Below are positions 53,960 through 62,396 of a DNA stretch of 64,000 bases, piece by piece (positions within the stretch are counted from its first letter, which is position 1; every line of letters begins with the position of its first letter). Location: positions 1 through 64,000 of the forward strand of contig NZ_AUXT01000124.1 in assembly GCF_001625595.1 (NCBI RefSeq). The letters are read 5' to 3'. The position numbers and the translations under genes were made by a program. Source of the DNA: Pseudoalteromonas luteoviolacea NCIMB 1942. Its GTDB lineage: Bacteria; Pseudomonadota; Gammaproteobacteria; Enterobacterales; Alteromonadaceae. A model generated the notes under the pieces. The model ran no database searches. It was not told the origin of the DNA and saw only the letters and a program-made list of their open reading frames with translations.

Positions 53960-54266
53960 ATATAAAGTAGATGCCCTGGGAGTCAACACGCCAGTTTCTA
54001 TGTAGCGCGATACTTCGAGGAAGGGCAGCTTCTTGTCAGGCGTAAACCTAGCTTGGTAAGCGCTGATGCCATCACCAAACGGCCACAAATAATGGACGAT
54101 ACTGCCATCACTATCACTGGATCCCTCGCTAGAGAAGTTGCCGGGCTCAAGTACTGTCAGTTGGGTAGGCTCCTGTCATTTGCAAATATGGACCTCGGGT
54201 TAAGTTTGCGGCTAACCCCACAATGGGGATGTTAACTAAGCCGATTGAAATCAGGAACTTCATCAT
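53960..54266 (-). pseudogene. Remnant of a metallophosphoesterase/PKD protein, N-terminal part
   Basis: On the minus strand ATG-ATG at 54266-54261 opens a signal peptide and MMKFLISIGLVNIPIVGLAANLTRGPYLQM, typical of the start of secreted calcineurin-like phosphoesterases (LTRGPYLQ at the N-terminal FN3-like domain). A TGA at 54149-54147 ends it, and a different frame continues with a PKD-domain fragment (SSDSDGSIVHYLWPFGDG). The catalytic domain is absent, so this is a heavily deleted gene. Confidence 0.72.
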
Positions 54267-54562
54267 TATTGTCGTTTTCATCTTTTTGAACCTGTGTTTT
54301 TGTTAGTTATTTGTATAAAGAGCAAATAAGCGCTCCGTTTCACTTTGTCCTACAAGTGGAAATATTGCTGGTGATAAAGATTGATATAAGCTGGTCGTTT
54401 TTTTAGTTATAAATATCAATCATGTATGGCGTGATACATCACGGGAAAGTACTGTAAAAATGAAATTTTTCTAAAAATAACGGTGTAGGTGGGGGTGTAT
54501 AGGAACTGCTACTGCCAAAACACTCGATGTGCTGATACCAGTCAATTCGATGTGAACGTATT
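54267..54562. other. Intergenic DNA between oppositely oriented gene remnants
   Basis: About 300 bp separating the minus-strand N-terminal remnant from the plus-strand C-terminal remnant. I see no gene. It is the likely region of the rearrangement junction, with an A/T-rich middle. Confidence 0.4.
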
Positions 54563-55008
54563 ACGATTTTCGCCAAGTATCTAGTGAGGGTTGGACAAGC
54601 TTTGAGTTTTACGATTCAAACTGGCCTGTTGGTCGAGGCCAACTAGGGTATAGCGAAGGAGATGAGCATACCGTTATCGCTAAAGAAATTCAGGGTCAGC
54701 CCATACTAGCATATTATTTTCGTCACAAATTTGACTGGAAAAATGAACACGCCAAACAAAAGCTCAAACTACGTCTACTGGTTGATGATGGAGCTCGTGT
54801 TTTTCTCAATATTCAAGAAGTGCATCGACAATTGTTGCCCGAACAAAGTCTAAAGAAGGCACAGTTGGCCGTTGGCTCATTGACAGAGCATAGTTGGTAT
54901 GAAATTGAACTCTCAGAGAATGTGCGTTTAAAGCGTGAAAATATTCTGGCAGTTGAGGTGAGGCAGGTGTTTGCAACGAGCTGTGATTTAAGTTTCAATC
55001 TAGCGTAA
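54563..55008 (+). pseudogene. Remnant of a C-terminal galactose-binding-like domain
   Basis: An open frame without a start (TGA immediately before) encodes about 145 residues: YYDFRQVSSEGW, WPVGRGQLGYSEGDEHTVIA, AYYFRHKFDW, LRLLVDDGARVFLN and LAVEVRQVFATSCDLSFNLA. The pattern W...LGYGDGDE...YFR..F...DDGA.V.IN...A.E.HQ...SSD.SFDL is that of the C-terminal domain often appended to secreted phosphoesterases. It is probably the end of the same gene whose start lies inverted at 53960-54266. Confidence 0.7.
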
Positions 55009-55215
55009 TTAATTGAATAAGTTCTATGTTTTATCAGTTGTGAATATTGATTTATACGTCGCAGGATAGTGCGCATCAAGTTAGTGTGGCCAAACAAAAA
55101 CATTACTATAGCGCTATTTGATGTCGAAAGGATTTAAGAATAGGTCATGTAACAAAGCCGAAAGTGGGTTAATATGGGACTTGAACAGAGAAATGAATGT
55201 TAGAGATCATAAATC

Positions 55216-55926
55216 ATGGTAAAGCGTCAGATAGTTCTGGATACAGAAACCACCGGCATCGACCCCAAAGCTGGGCATAGGATTATTGAAATTGGGTGTG
55301 TTGAACTAATAAATAGGCGCCTTACGGGCAATAACTTTCATGTTTATATAAACCCTCAACGAGATATCGAAGAGGAAGCCATTGACGTTCATGGTATCAC
55401 GAATGAATTTTTACGTGGTACGCCATTCTTCCGTCAAGTTGCACAAGAGTTTCTTGATTACATAAGTGGTGCAGAACTAGTTATCCATAACGCGCCGTTC
55501 GATGTGGGCTTTATGGACCATGAATTTGCGATGTTGAACCAAGGTTTTCCCACAACAAATGATGTCTGCGAAGTACTGGATACACTCGTTATGGCGCGTG
55601 ATTTGCATCCAGGTCAAAAGAATAGCTTAGATGCATTATGCCGCCGTTATGACATTGATAACTCAAAGCGTACACTTCACGGCGCATTGCTGGATTCCGA
55701 GATTTTGTCAGATGTTTATCTGGCAATGACTGGTGGGCAAAAAAAGCTAAACCTAGCACAACAAATTGACGGTGCACAGCAAGATGGGAGTGGTGGTATT
55801 CGTCGACTAGCAACTGATAGGGCTCCATTGCGTGTTTTGCAAGCCAGTGAAGAAGAAGAACTTGCACACGCAGAGCGTATGGAAATTGTCAATAAAGCAT
55901 GCGGACAAAGCTTATGGCAACAATAA
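55216..55926 (+). CDS. dnaQ: DNA polymerase III epsilon subunit (proofreading exonuclease)
   Basis: This is a 236-residue protein (E. coli 243). Exo I DTETTGID (about 8-15), Exo II VIHNAPFDVGFMDHEF and Exo III HGALLDSEILSDVYL are present with the catalytic Asp/Glu/His residues. The C-terminal tail binds the alpha subunit. It proofreads replication in the core polymerase. It is followed after 14 bp by a gene of an operon-like neighbour. Confidence 0.97.
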   Translation: MVKRQIVLDTETTGIDPKAGHRIIEIGCVELINRRLTGNNFHVYINPQRDIEEEAIDVHGITNEFLRGTPFFRQVAQEFLDYISGAELVIHNAPFDVGFMDHEFAMLNQGFPTTNDVCEVLDTLVMARDLHPGQKNSLDALCRRYDIDNSKRTLHGALLDSEILSDVYLAMTGGQKKLNLAQQIDGAQQDGSGGIRRLATDRAPLRVLQASEEEELAHAERMEIVNKACGQSLWQQ

Positions 55927-55940
55927 AGAGGTAAATATCA

Positions 55941-57317
55941 ATGCGAATTTGGATAGTCGTTTTTAGCATATTGTTCAGTTTTAGTGCTGTATCAGAAACC
56001 CCAAATATTACTATGCTAGAGCGCGATGGGGTATCCAATGAGATCCCACTGCTAGATAATCGTTTTCGCATTGACCATAACGTCGATAAAATTACTTTGT
56101 TGTTCTTTCGTTCCACAGGTGCGCCTGCTGTCGTGTTAGTTAGGCCGGATGGCAGTAAAATCTACTCGATTCATGCTGTTAAAGATGAATCACTTGAATG
56201 GTTTGACGAGATCAGCTACGACCTGATCATAATCGATAAACCCATGCCCGGGCCATGGCAAGTACTTGGACAAATCCAAAAAGATAGCCGAATTATGGTA
56301 CTGGGTGATATTGAACTCATTGTTGATCCACTGCCACCCCTGTTATTTCGCGGCGAAATGCTCAAAGTAAATGGCAAGGTTACCAACGATGGTAAACCTA
56401 TCGATGTGGGTTACTTCCGTGATGTGGTGACTTTATTTGTTGAGTTTGTCAGTACAAATAATGAAGAATACGCTAATTTCGGTGCAGGTACACAAAGTGT
56501 TACGGACTTTAAAGATGACGGCAGAGACTTTGATGAGAGACCGCTGGATGGGGTTTTTACCGGTGAATTTAAACTCACCTTTCCGGCAGGCGAATGGCAA
56601 CCTGAGTTTTTTATAGAGACCCCCATACTAAAACGTCGTGTAGTGAAAGACCCCATAGTCATCGCTGAACCGCCCTTCACTTTTGAGTTACAACTTGCTG
56701 ACGATGAAGAGTTTGAACACGAACTTGTGATTCAGTTAAATCGAAATATCGTCAAACCGGAGACCGTGATATTGCAAGGGAAAATACTTTACCCCAATGG
56801 TGAGGAGCAAGTTTACACCTTAAACGAACAAGAGCGCTTTTATCGCCAACTGCAAATAAAGAATTATGATTGGGGGCGTTATAGTGTGCAGCTGTCTGCC
56901 TTTGGCGAAAATATTAATAGTCGTGAATTCATGGCAGCCATCCCCGACTATAACTTTGAAATTGAACGACCAATTGAAAAAGTACCGGAGTTGACAAAAC
57001 CTATCACGCCTGAAGAGCTGATGGGTCCATCAGAACCAGAGGAGCCAGAAGTAAATACGGCTCTGATTGTGTCCATTGTTGTGGCAGGTAATTTACTAGT
57101 GTTGCTCTTAGGTTGGTTAGTGATCCGTGTCTTTGTACAAAACAAACCATTGAAGTTTTCAATTCCATTGCCGACTTCTATTCCATTTTTGAAAAAGAAA
57201 CAAAAAATGGATTTAGACGATCTGGAGTCAGAAGGGGAAGGTGAAGAAAAAAAAGGTGAAGCGGGTTCAGATTCGGGAGATGTACTTAGTTTGTCCATGT
57301 CGGACGATAAAAATTGA
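55941..57317 (+). CDS. Conserved membrane-anchored protein (TIGR03503-type)
   Basis: This is a 458-residue protein with a signal peptide (about 1-19) and one C-terminal membrane helix (about 374-396) followed by a basic then acidic tail (KKKQKMDLDDLESEGEGEEKKGE). The large periplasmic part begins TMLERDGVSNEIPLLDNRFRIDHNVDKITLLFF. It resembles a conserved gammaproteobacterial family catalogued as TIGR03503 (recalled, not searched), often next to dnaQ. It has the topology of a single-span protein with a periplasmic domain; function is unknown. Confidence 0.75.
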   Translation: MRIWIVVFSILFSFSAVSETPNITMLERDGVSNEIPLLDNRFRIDHNVDKITLLFFRSTGAPAVVLVRPDGSKIYSIHAVKDESLEWFDEISYDLIIIDKPMPGPWQVLGQIQKDSRIMVLGDIELIVDPLPPLLFRGEMLKVNGKVTNDGKPIDVGYFRDVVTLFVEFVSTNNEEYANFGAGTQSVTDFKDDGRDFDERPLDGVFTGEFKLTFPAGEWQPEFFIETPILKRRVVKDPIVIAEPPFTFELQLADDEEFEHELVIQLNRNIVKPETVILQGKILYPNGEEQVYTLNEQERFYRQLQIKNYDWGRYSVQLSAFGENINSREFMAAIPDYNFEIERPIEKVPELTKPITPEELMGPSEPEEPEVNTALIVSIVVAGNLLVLLLGWLVIRVFVQNKPLKFSIPLPTSIPFLKKKQKMDLDDLESEGEGEEKKGEAGSDSGDVLSLSMSDDKN

Positions 57318-57463
57318 TGACTTTCATGTGTGGTGTAGATCCTAAGATAAGTTGTGTTCTTGGCAAGTTGCTTCAAACTTGCTTGCAGAATAGACAAGCT
57401 GATGTAATTTTCAGCGAGTAACGTCATTAAACGTTAAAAATGCAGTTTTTTTCAAAAAAATAG

Positions 57464-57492
57464 TTGACTCTGAAAGGGGTCATTCGTATTAT
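57464..57492 (+). promoter_or_regulatory. Sigma-70 promoter of the tRNA-Asp array
   Basis: TTGACT (57464-57469) and TATTAT (57487-57492) are separated by exactly 17 bp and followed by a GC-rich discriminator (TCACGCCGC). The first tRNA starts 52 bp downstream. Confidence 0.88.
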
Positions 57493-57543
57493 TCACGCCG
57501 CTGTCAAGGAGCACACCTTGTCAGTGAAATACAAAATTATCGC

Positions 57544-57620
57544 GGAGTGGTAGTTCAGTTGGTTAGAATACCGGCCTGTCACGCCGGGGGTCGCGGGTTC
57601 GAGTCCCGTCCACTCCGCCA
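57544..57620 (+). tRNA. tRNA-Asp (GTC), copy 1 of 7
   Basis: A 77-nt gene with encoded CCA. Acceptor arms GGAGTGG and CCACTCC pair, anticodon loop CTGTCAC gives anticodon GTC, and the T loop is GGTTCGAGTCC. It is the first of seven identical copies. Confidence 0.97.
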
Positions 57621-57646
57621 TTTTATTTTGTATTGCGATGTAAGCT

Positions 57647-57723
57647 GGAGTGGTAGTTCAGTTGGTTAGAATACCGGCCTGTCACGCCGGGGGTCGCGGG
57701 TTCGAGTCCCGTCCACTCCGCCA
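57647..57723 (+). tRNA. tRNA-Asp (GTC), copy 2 of 7
   Basis: A 77-nt gene identical to copy 1, with encoded CCA. The spacer to its neighbour is about 26-28 bp. Confidence 0.97.
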
Positions 57724-57751
57724 ACCGCTTACATATGTGCATTGCTTCTTT

Positions 57752-57828
57752 GGAGTGGTAGTTCAGTTGGTTAGAATACCGGCCTGTCACGCCGGGGGTC
57801 GCGGGTTCGAGTCCCGTCCACTCCGCCA
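57752..57828 (+). tRNA. tRNA-Asp (GTC), copy 3 of 7
   Basis: A 77-nt gene identical to copy 1, with encoded CCA. Confidence 0.97.
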
Positions 57829-57857
57829 TTTATTAAAAGAAGCAAGCTAAATCACTT

Positions 57858-57934
57858 GGAGTGGTAGTTCAGTTGGTTAGAATACCGGCCTGTCACGCCG
57901 GGGGTCGCGGGTTCGAGTCCCGTCCACTCCGCCA
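57858..57934 (+). tRNA. tRNA-Asp (GTC), copy 4 of 7
   Basis: A 77-nt gene identical to copy 1, with encoded CCA. Confidence 0.97.
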
Positions 57935-57983
57935 TTTGGCTTTTTAGTGTTTTAGCAAAAAAATATGACAATACGCTTACTGC

Positions 57984-58060
57984 GGAGTGGTAGTTCAGTT
58001 GGTTAGAATACCGGCCTGTCACGCCGGGGGTCGCGGGTTCGAGTCCCGTCCACTCCGCCA
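57984..58060 (+). tRNA. tRNA-Asp (GTC), copy 5 of 7
   Basis: A 77-nt gene identical to copy 1, with encoded CCA. The spacer before it (about 50 bp) is the longest in the array. Confidence 0.97.
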
Positions 58061-58083
58061 TTTAGCGTAAAAGATATCTCTGC

Positions 58084-58160
58084 GGAGTGGTAGTTCAGTT
58101 GGTTAGAATACCGGCCTGTCACGCCGGGGGTCGCGGGTTCGAGTCCCGTCCACTCCGCCA
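58084..58160 (+). tRNA. tRNA-Asp (GTC), copy 6 of 7
   Basis: A 77-nt gene identical to copy 1, with encoded CCA. Confidence 0.97.
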
Positions 58161-58194
58161 TTTGATATCTTAAAGAACATATGCATACCACTGC

Positions 58195-58271
58195 GGAGTG
58201 GTAGTTCAGTTGGTTAGAATACCGGCCTGTCACGCCGGGGGTCGCGGGTTCGAGTCCCGTCCACTCCGCCA
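58195..58271 (+). tRNA. tRNA-Asp (GTC), copy 7 of 7
   Basis: A 77-nt gene identical to copy 1, with encoded CCA. The last gene of the array; I see no classical hairpin terminator in the following 60 bp. Confidence 0.97.
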
Positions 58272-58508
58272 TTTCATAAAGCTTTACTTCCCCTATTAGA
58301 TAAAATTTTCTTTATATTCCTGTATTCGTTATGCTTCTCTGGCAATGATATTATCTATTGATTCATTAATACCTATTTTTAAAGTTCATTTAGCCTGTAA
58401 AAATGATGGCGTAGCTTGCCTCAAACACAATGATTGCATTGCTATTTAAGCGCTCGTATAAAAACTCTATGTGCGAAGTGTATGACTGTTTAACTAGTAT
58501 TAAAGAGA

Positions 58509-58526
58509 AGGGGCTGTAATGCCCCT
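58509..58526 (-). terminator. Terminator after the HEAT-repeat gene
   Basis: A 6-bp GC stem (AGGGGC / GCCCCT) with a 6-nt loop, followed on the minus strand by TTCTCTTTAAT. It starts 11 bp after the stop codon. Confidence 0.75.
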
Positions 58527-58536
58527 AGATAGGCTA

Positions 58537-60267
58537 TCAATTGCCGTGAATGGCTTGCATAAGCGCTCTGAGGACCAGCTGATCGCGCTCTTGTTTGAGA
58601 AGGGGTTTAAGTTTTTCTACTACGTCTTTATGACTGCTACCTTGTTTGGCGACTGCGTTGATTGCTGCGACACGGACTTCATTTCCTTGTTTCCTTTGTG
58701 CAAACTTTAGAACCTCATCCACTTGAGACTCACTGAGCGGATTGTTACCCATAGCTGAAAGCAAAGCCTGCTTAGCTTTGTTATCTGTTTCTACTTTTAA
58801 CGACTTTTCTATGTACCCAAGACTGATAGCATTGGGCATCTTCCCAAGTGCTTGTGCTGCTGTAGCGCGCAAGGTGGCATTGCCATTGTCTAAAAACTTG
58901 GAAATGCCTTCCTGATGTGTTGAGTCGGCGCTATTGCCCAGCGCATTTAACAGTGAGGCTTGTTTGTGTATATCTCGTGTGGTGACAAGCCTATCAGCTA
59001 ATGATTCTGTGAGCTGATTTGCAAACTCGCTACCTGCTTGGTTTTTAGCGATGATACCCATTACCATTAAAGCTGTACGGGCTAATTTAGTATCGGTGTT
59101 AGTTAACTCATCACTATCAATATGGTTATAAAGCTGCTCAATGAGTGTTGGTGAAAGAGGCTGCTTCGCATATTTCAGTGCCATTAAGCTGCGGAAGCGC
59201 TGATTTTTATCAAGCTCAGTATCTAAATAAAGTGCGCCTAAGAGCTGTTGAGCATATACAGAATCACTTTTACCAATCATCAATAATAGTCGGCTTAGCT
59301 GTTTATCTTCAAAAGCCTGTTGCTTGATCAATGCATGCAATGACGATAGGTAGATCTGGTTGTCATACAGCAATTGCAATAGCTCTGCACTCGACAAAGC
59401 TCGTAGATCTTTATTACGCAGCAAATTAGTGAAAATTTCAGCACTCCCCAAGGGGACTGGCAACGGCTTCGGGTAGACACTACTTTCTGAAAGAAGAGGC
59501 CATTTAAGCGGGTCCATTGGCAGTGTCATCAAGGGGATGTCAGCTGAAATAGGCAGAGCTTTTGTGGCAAACTTAATCGACTGAACGACATCGATTCGAA
59601 TGTCACCCTTATCACTTTCTACTCGGGTATTGTTGTAACCATTTAACTTTTCTACCCAACATGTAGATGTGGTGAAAATAAATGAGTCCTGTTTGATTTC
59701 AGGCTTTTTGAAAGCAAATAATTGCGTACCCTGAGTCGTCATTGTGTACTGAAGTTTATGTTTTTGAATTGAATTGTCAGCAAGCCTTTGGTACTGAATT
59801 TTATAGCGACCTAAATTATCACTTTCTTCGATAATTTTTGGGCTTTGTAGGTCATACTTTTTCAGATGCTCAATATGAAATTGCTGATAAATTGCGATTA
59901 GTTTTTGTTCATCTTCAGGCTTTAGCTTAGCCGCAAAATGATATGCGAGTATATCCCCAGATTGCGCTGCGATTTTCATTGCAAAAGGTACGCTGTAGTA
60001 GCGCGCTTGTATGTCTGTATTGTCTAACTTTAATTTAGCGGAAGAAAGCTGCAAACCTAGCCAGTAATACTTATCGCTTTGCTTGAGTGGGCGAAAAACC
60101 AATTGCCCAGATACGGACAAGCGGTTTTGGCTTGGTGTGTTTAGTGTTGTCATTTTGGTATTTGCAAGCGTCGTAAAATCGCCCCAGCGCGCACAATCTT
60201 GGCTGGCACTGACACTGCCAAATGGCAACGTCAGTGTGCAAAGTAGTAATGATGTAACCCGGTTCAT
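58537..60267 (-). CDS. Secreted HEAT-repeat protein with vitellogenin-N-like front part
   Basis: This is a 576-residue protein with a signal peptide (cleavage near SVSA-SQDC). Residues 50-230 show beta-rich sequence: YYSVPFAMKIAAQSGDILAYHF, then KPEDEQKLIAIYQQFHIEHLK, EESDNLGRYKIQYQ and a Cys in TSTCWVEKLNGYNN. This order resembles the N-terminal lipid-binding domain of vitellogenin-like proteins. Residues 300-576 are helical HEAT repeats (LLNALGNSADSTHQEGISKFL, ATLRATAAQALGKM, VRVAAINAVAKQG). Homology to vitellogenin is an inference by eye. It starts 11 bp downstream of the lipoprotein gene, so the two form an operon. Confidence 0.75.
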   Translation of the reverse strand: MNRVTSLLLCTLTLPFGSVSASQDCARWGDFTTLANTKMTTLNTPSQNRLSVSGQLVFRPLKQSDKYYWLGLQLSSAKLKLDNTDIQARYYSVPFAMKIAAQSGDILAYHFAAKLKPEDEQKLIAIYQQFHIEHLKKYDLQSPKIIEESDNLGRYKIQYQRLADNSIQKHKLQYTMTTQGTQLFAFKKPEIKQDSFIFTTSTCWVEKLNGYNNTRVESDKGDIRIDVVQSIKFATKALPISADIPLMTLPMDPLKWPLLSESSVYPKPLPVPLGSAEIFTNLLRNKDLRALSSAELLQLLYDNQIYLSSLHALIKQQAFEDKQLSRLLLMIGKSDSVYAQQLLGALYLDTELDKNQRFRSLMALKYAKQPLSPTLIEQLYNHIDSDELTNTDTKLARTALMVMGIIAKNQAGSEFANQLTESLADRLVTTRDIHKQASLLNALGNSADSTHQEGISKFLDNGNATLRATAAQALGKMPNAISLGYIEKSLKVETDNKAKQALLSAMGNNPLSESQVDEVLKFAQRKQGNEVRVAAINAVAKQGSSHKDVVEKLKPLLKQERDQLVLRALMQAIHGN

Positions 60268-60278
60268 ACTTTACTCAA

Positions 60279-62222
60279 TTAAAATTTGAAGCTATCGCTG
60301 TAGTCCAGCATCTGCCACGTTTTATTATACAACGCGCCAGTGTCATACAGTGTTTTGGTCGCAGTTTTTGTTGGGAATGAACAGCAGAACTCATAGCCTG
60401 GATACTTCACCCATAAATATAATTCACCTTCAATTGCCTTCATATGATTGCTGATGTCAATGCCATAGCTAATTTCAGAATCTGTAATTGCTTTGCTGAT
60501 GTCAGTATATGCGGTAGCCGACAGCGTTTCAGAAATGATGAGGAAGTCGATACCAATCCCACCGCTGGCGATTAACAGGTCGATGCCTGCTGTTGCATAG
60601 GCGTCAAGGCTTGCCGTTAGTACATCACCACCGATGCTAAAGCGTTGCTCGGCATACTTTAACTCGCTGCCGACACCAACTTCACCTTTTACACCCGCCG
60701 AGACGCTGACTGGTACAATTGCAATGGTAAAGGTTGCAGAGAATAGCTTTTGTTCTTCACTCCAATCATGGGTATAGCTCTCATCAAGTGCAGTAACGGA
60801 GTCTGAGTCTGCGATCAGAGAGTTGCCAAGAAAAGAAACACCCATCGCATAGCTCAGCGTTCCATTTGCCCCGTCAGCAATGCCACTTGCACCAGCAGAA
60901 AATAGGTTTACGCTATCGTCGAACATATACAGGTCAAAACCACCCCCTGTGGATGCCCATGCATAACCGCCATCTGTGGCCTTTAAAATAATAAGTGATA
61001 AGAAACTTGGCACAACGGCCACTTTAGATTTATCACCATAGGTGTTACTAAACAAATCTAGTAGTACGAATTGCTCATCTGTTTGCTGAGATATCGTTAA
61101 GCTCAAGTCTTGTGTTGGGCCACTAGAAAGTGCGTTACGGACAGCTCTATTCGCTTGGTTACTGTCAGGCAACTCAGGTAAATTATGTTTTGCTAATAGC
61201 TCATCACTTGGGGTCGTGTCTTGATATAGGCTATAAGGGACATCGATTGTCTGTGTGTTATTACTGGTATTGGCTTCATCAAACTCAGACGTATCATGTA
61301 AAGTAAAGCGCAACTGTATGGTGTTTTCACTTGAATTTGGGTCGAATGCCTGTTGGATTTTATGTATCAAGGCGCCGTTTATAGCAATGTCATAGGGGAA
61401 ATAGTGGCTTTGCTCGAATTGCGAGAATGAGATATTCATTTTCTCTGCGTAGTGGCCTTGGCCTTCTTGCCAAAAGTGCGCAGTATAAGCTTGATCGTCT
61501 ACAATCACCTCAACTGTGACCTCAGCTTCGTTTGCGCTACTACCGAATTTGCTGGCGTCTATGTGTCCGATGATATCGGAGCGCTTTTGACTTGGTTGGC
61601 CCTCAGAGGTTGTTTCTCTTTGACCAATATCAGGGAACATCGCGAAGCCGTCGCCAACAACCACTTTATCTAGTACAAAGTCATGGTAATGGGAGGCGTC
61701 AATCGTGACTGAAGCATAAGTTGTCAGATCGCCGCCATCATGACCTCGTGAGCGGTTATCTGTCAGGTCAGCTTCGTCAGGAATAATTTTTGCGCTGTCC
61801 ACATATGCAGCAATTAAAAACTCGCCACTGGGCATTTCCTCATTAGGAAACATCAAAGTAGTTGATAAGTTTTGTACACCAGGCTGTAACTGCTCAATGT
61901 AATGAGTACCCAAGTTAAAGCCCTCTGGCTGATCTTCGGTTTCTAATTGTGCGACCTTTTCTTTTGGAATGGCCATAAAGGTAACACCGATATGTTGAGT
62001 GTCTAGCTGGATTGTTTCAATGGAAAAATCCAGAGAAATGGGCTGGCCGGGCTGGTATAAGGCTTGCTCTGGCGTTGTAATTTCAACTAAAGCTACATTG
62101 GGTACTTGTGTTACTTCAGTGGAAGGGGTTGGCGTGACAACTTCAACATGTCTTTCACTGCCATCGAAGCAAGCAGTTAGTAGCAAGGGCATAGCTAGTC
62201 CCAAATACTTAGAGCGCATCAT
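60279..62222 (-). CDS. Large secreted lipoprotein of unknown function
   Basis: This is a 647-residue lipoprotein (lipobox LLTAC, Cys at about residue 18). Two regions resemble CARDB-type Ig-like adhesion modules by their D/N-rich ends: DEADLTDNRSRG (about 155-166) and FDEANTSNNTQTIDVPY (about 315-331). The C-terminal half is rich in beta-strand and Gly/Ser/Ala and holds YAEQRFSIGGDVLTASLDAYATAGIDLL. No enzymatic motif is seen. It is paired with the downstream HEAT protein, 11 bp away, and separated from the upstream regulator by about 170 bp. Confidence 0.72.
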   Translation of the reverse strand: MMRSKYLGLAMPLLLTACFDGSERHVEVVTPTPSTEVTQVPNVALVEITTPEQALYQPGQPISLDFSIETIQLDTQHIGVTFMAIPKEKVAQLETEDQPEGFNLGTHYIEQLQPGVQNLSTTLMFPNEEMPSGEFLIAAYVDSAKIIPDEADLTDNRSRGHDGGDLTTYASVTIDASHYHDFVLDKVVVGDGFAMFPDIGQRETTSEGQPSQKRSDIIGHIDASKFGSSANEAEVTVEVIVDDQAYTAHFWQEGQGHYAEKMNISFSQFEQSHYFPYDIAINGALIHKIQQAFDPNSSENTIQLRFTLHDTSEFDEANTSNNTQTIDVPYSLYQDTTPSDELLAKHNLPELPDSNQANRAVRNALSSGPTQDLSLTISQQTDEQFVLLDLFSNTYGDKSKVAVVPSFLSLIILKATDGGYAWASTGGGFDLYMFDDSVNLFSAGASGIADGANGTLSYAMGVSFLGNSLIADSDSVTALDESYTHDWSEEQKLFSATFTIAIVPVSVSAGVKGEVGVGSELKYAEQRFSIGGDVLTASLDAYATAGIDLLIASGGIGIDFLIISETLSATAYTDISKAITDSEISYGIDISNHMKAIEGELYLWVKYPGYEFCCSFPTKTATKTLYDTGALYNKTWQMLDYSDSFKF

Positions 62223-62396
62223 ATAAATTTCACTATTTTTTGTTATGTCAGGCGCTTTTTATCATCAAAAAGTGTAATGATTGTGGAGCTGAGAAAATAG
62301 GTTGGATAGTTGCGTGTGTGAGTATCGGATTTGATGCGTTTCGATATGGTAAAACCAGGGCATTATTGCATGTCACTGGCCTTACTTTGCTAAAGG

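Noticed and set aside
57623..58272. ORFs across the tRNA-Asp array
   Set aside because: They arise from the repeated tRNA sequence and contain the same peptide repeatedly; not genes.
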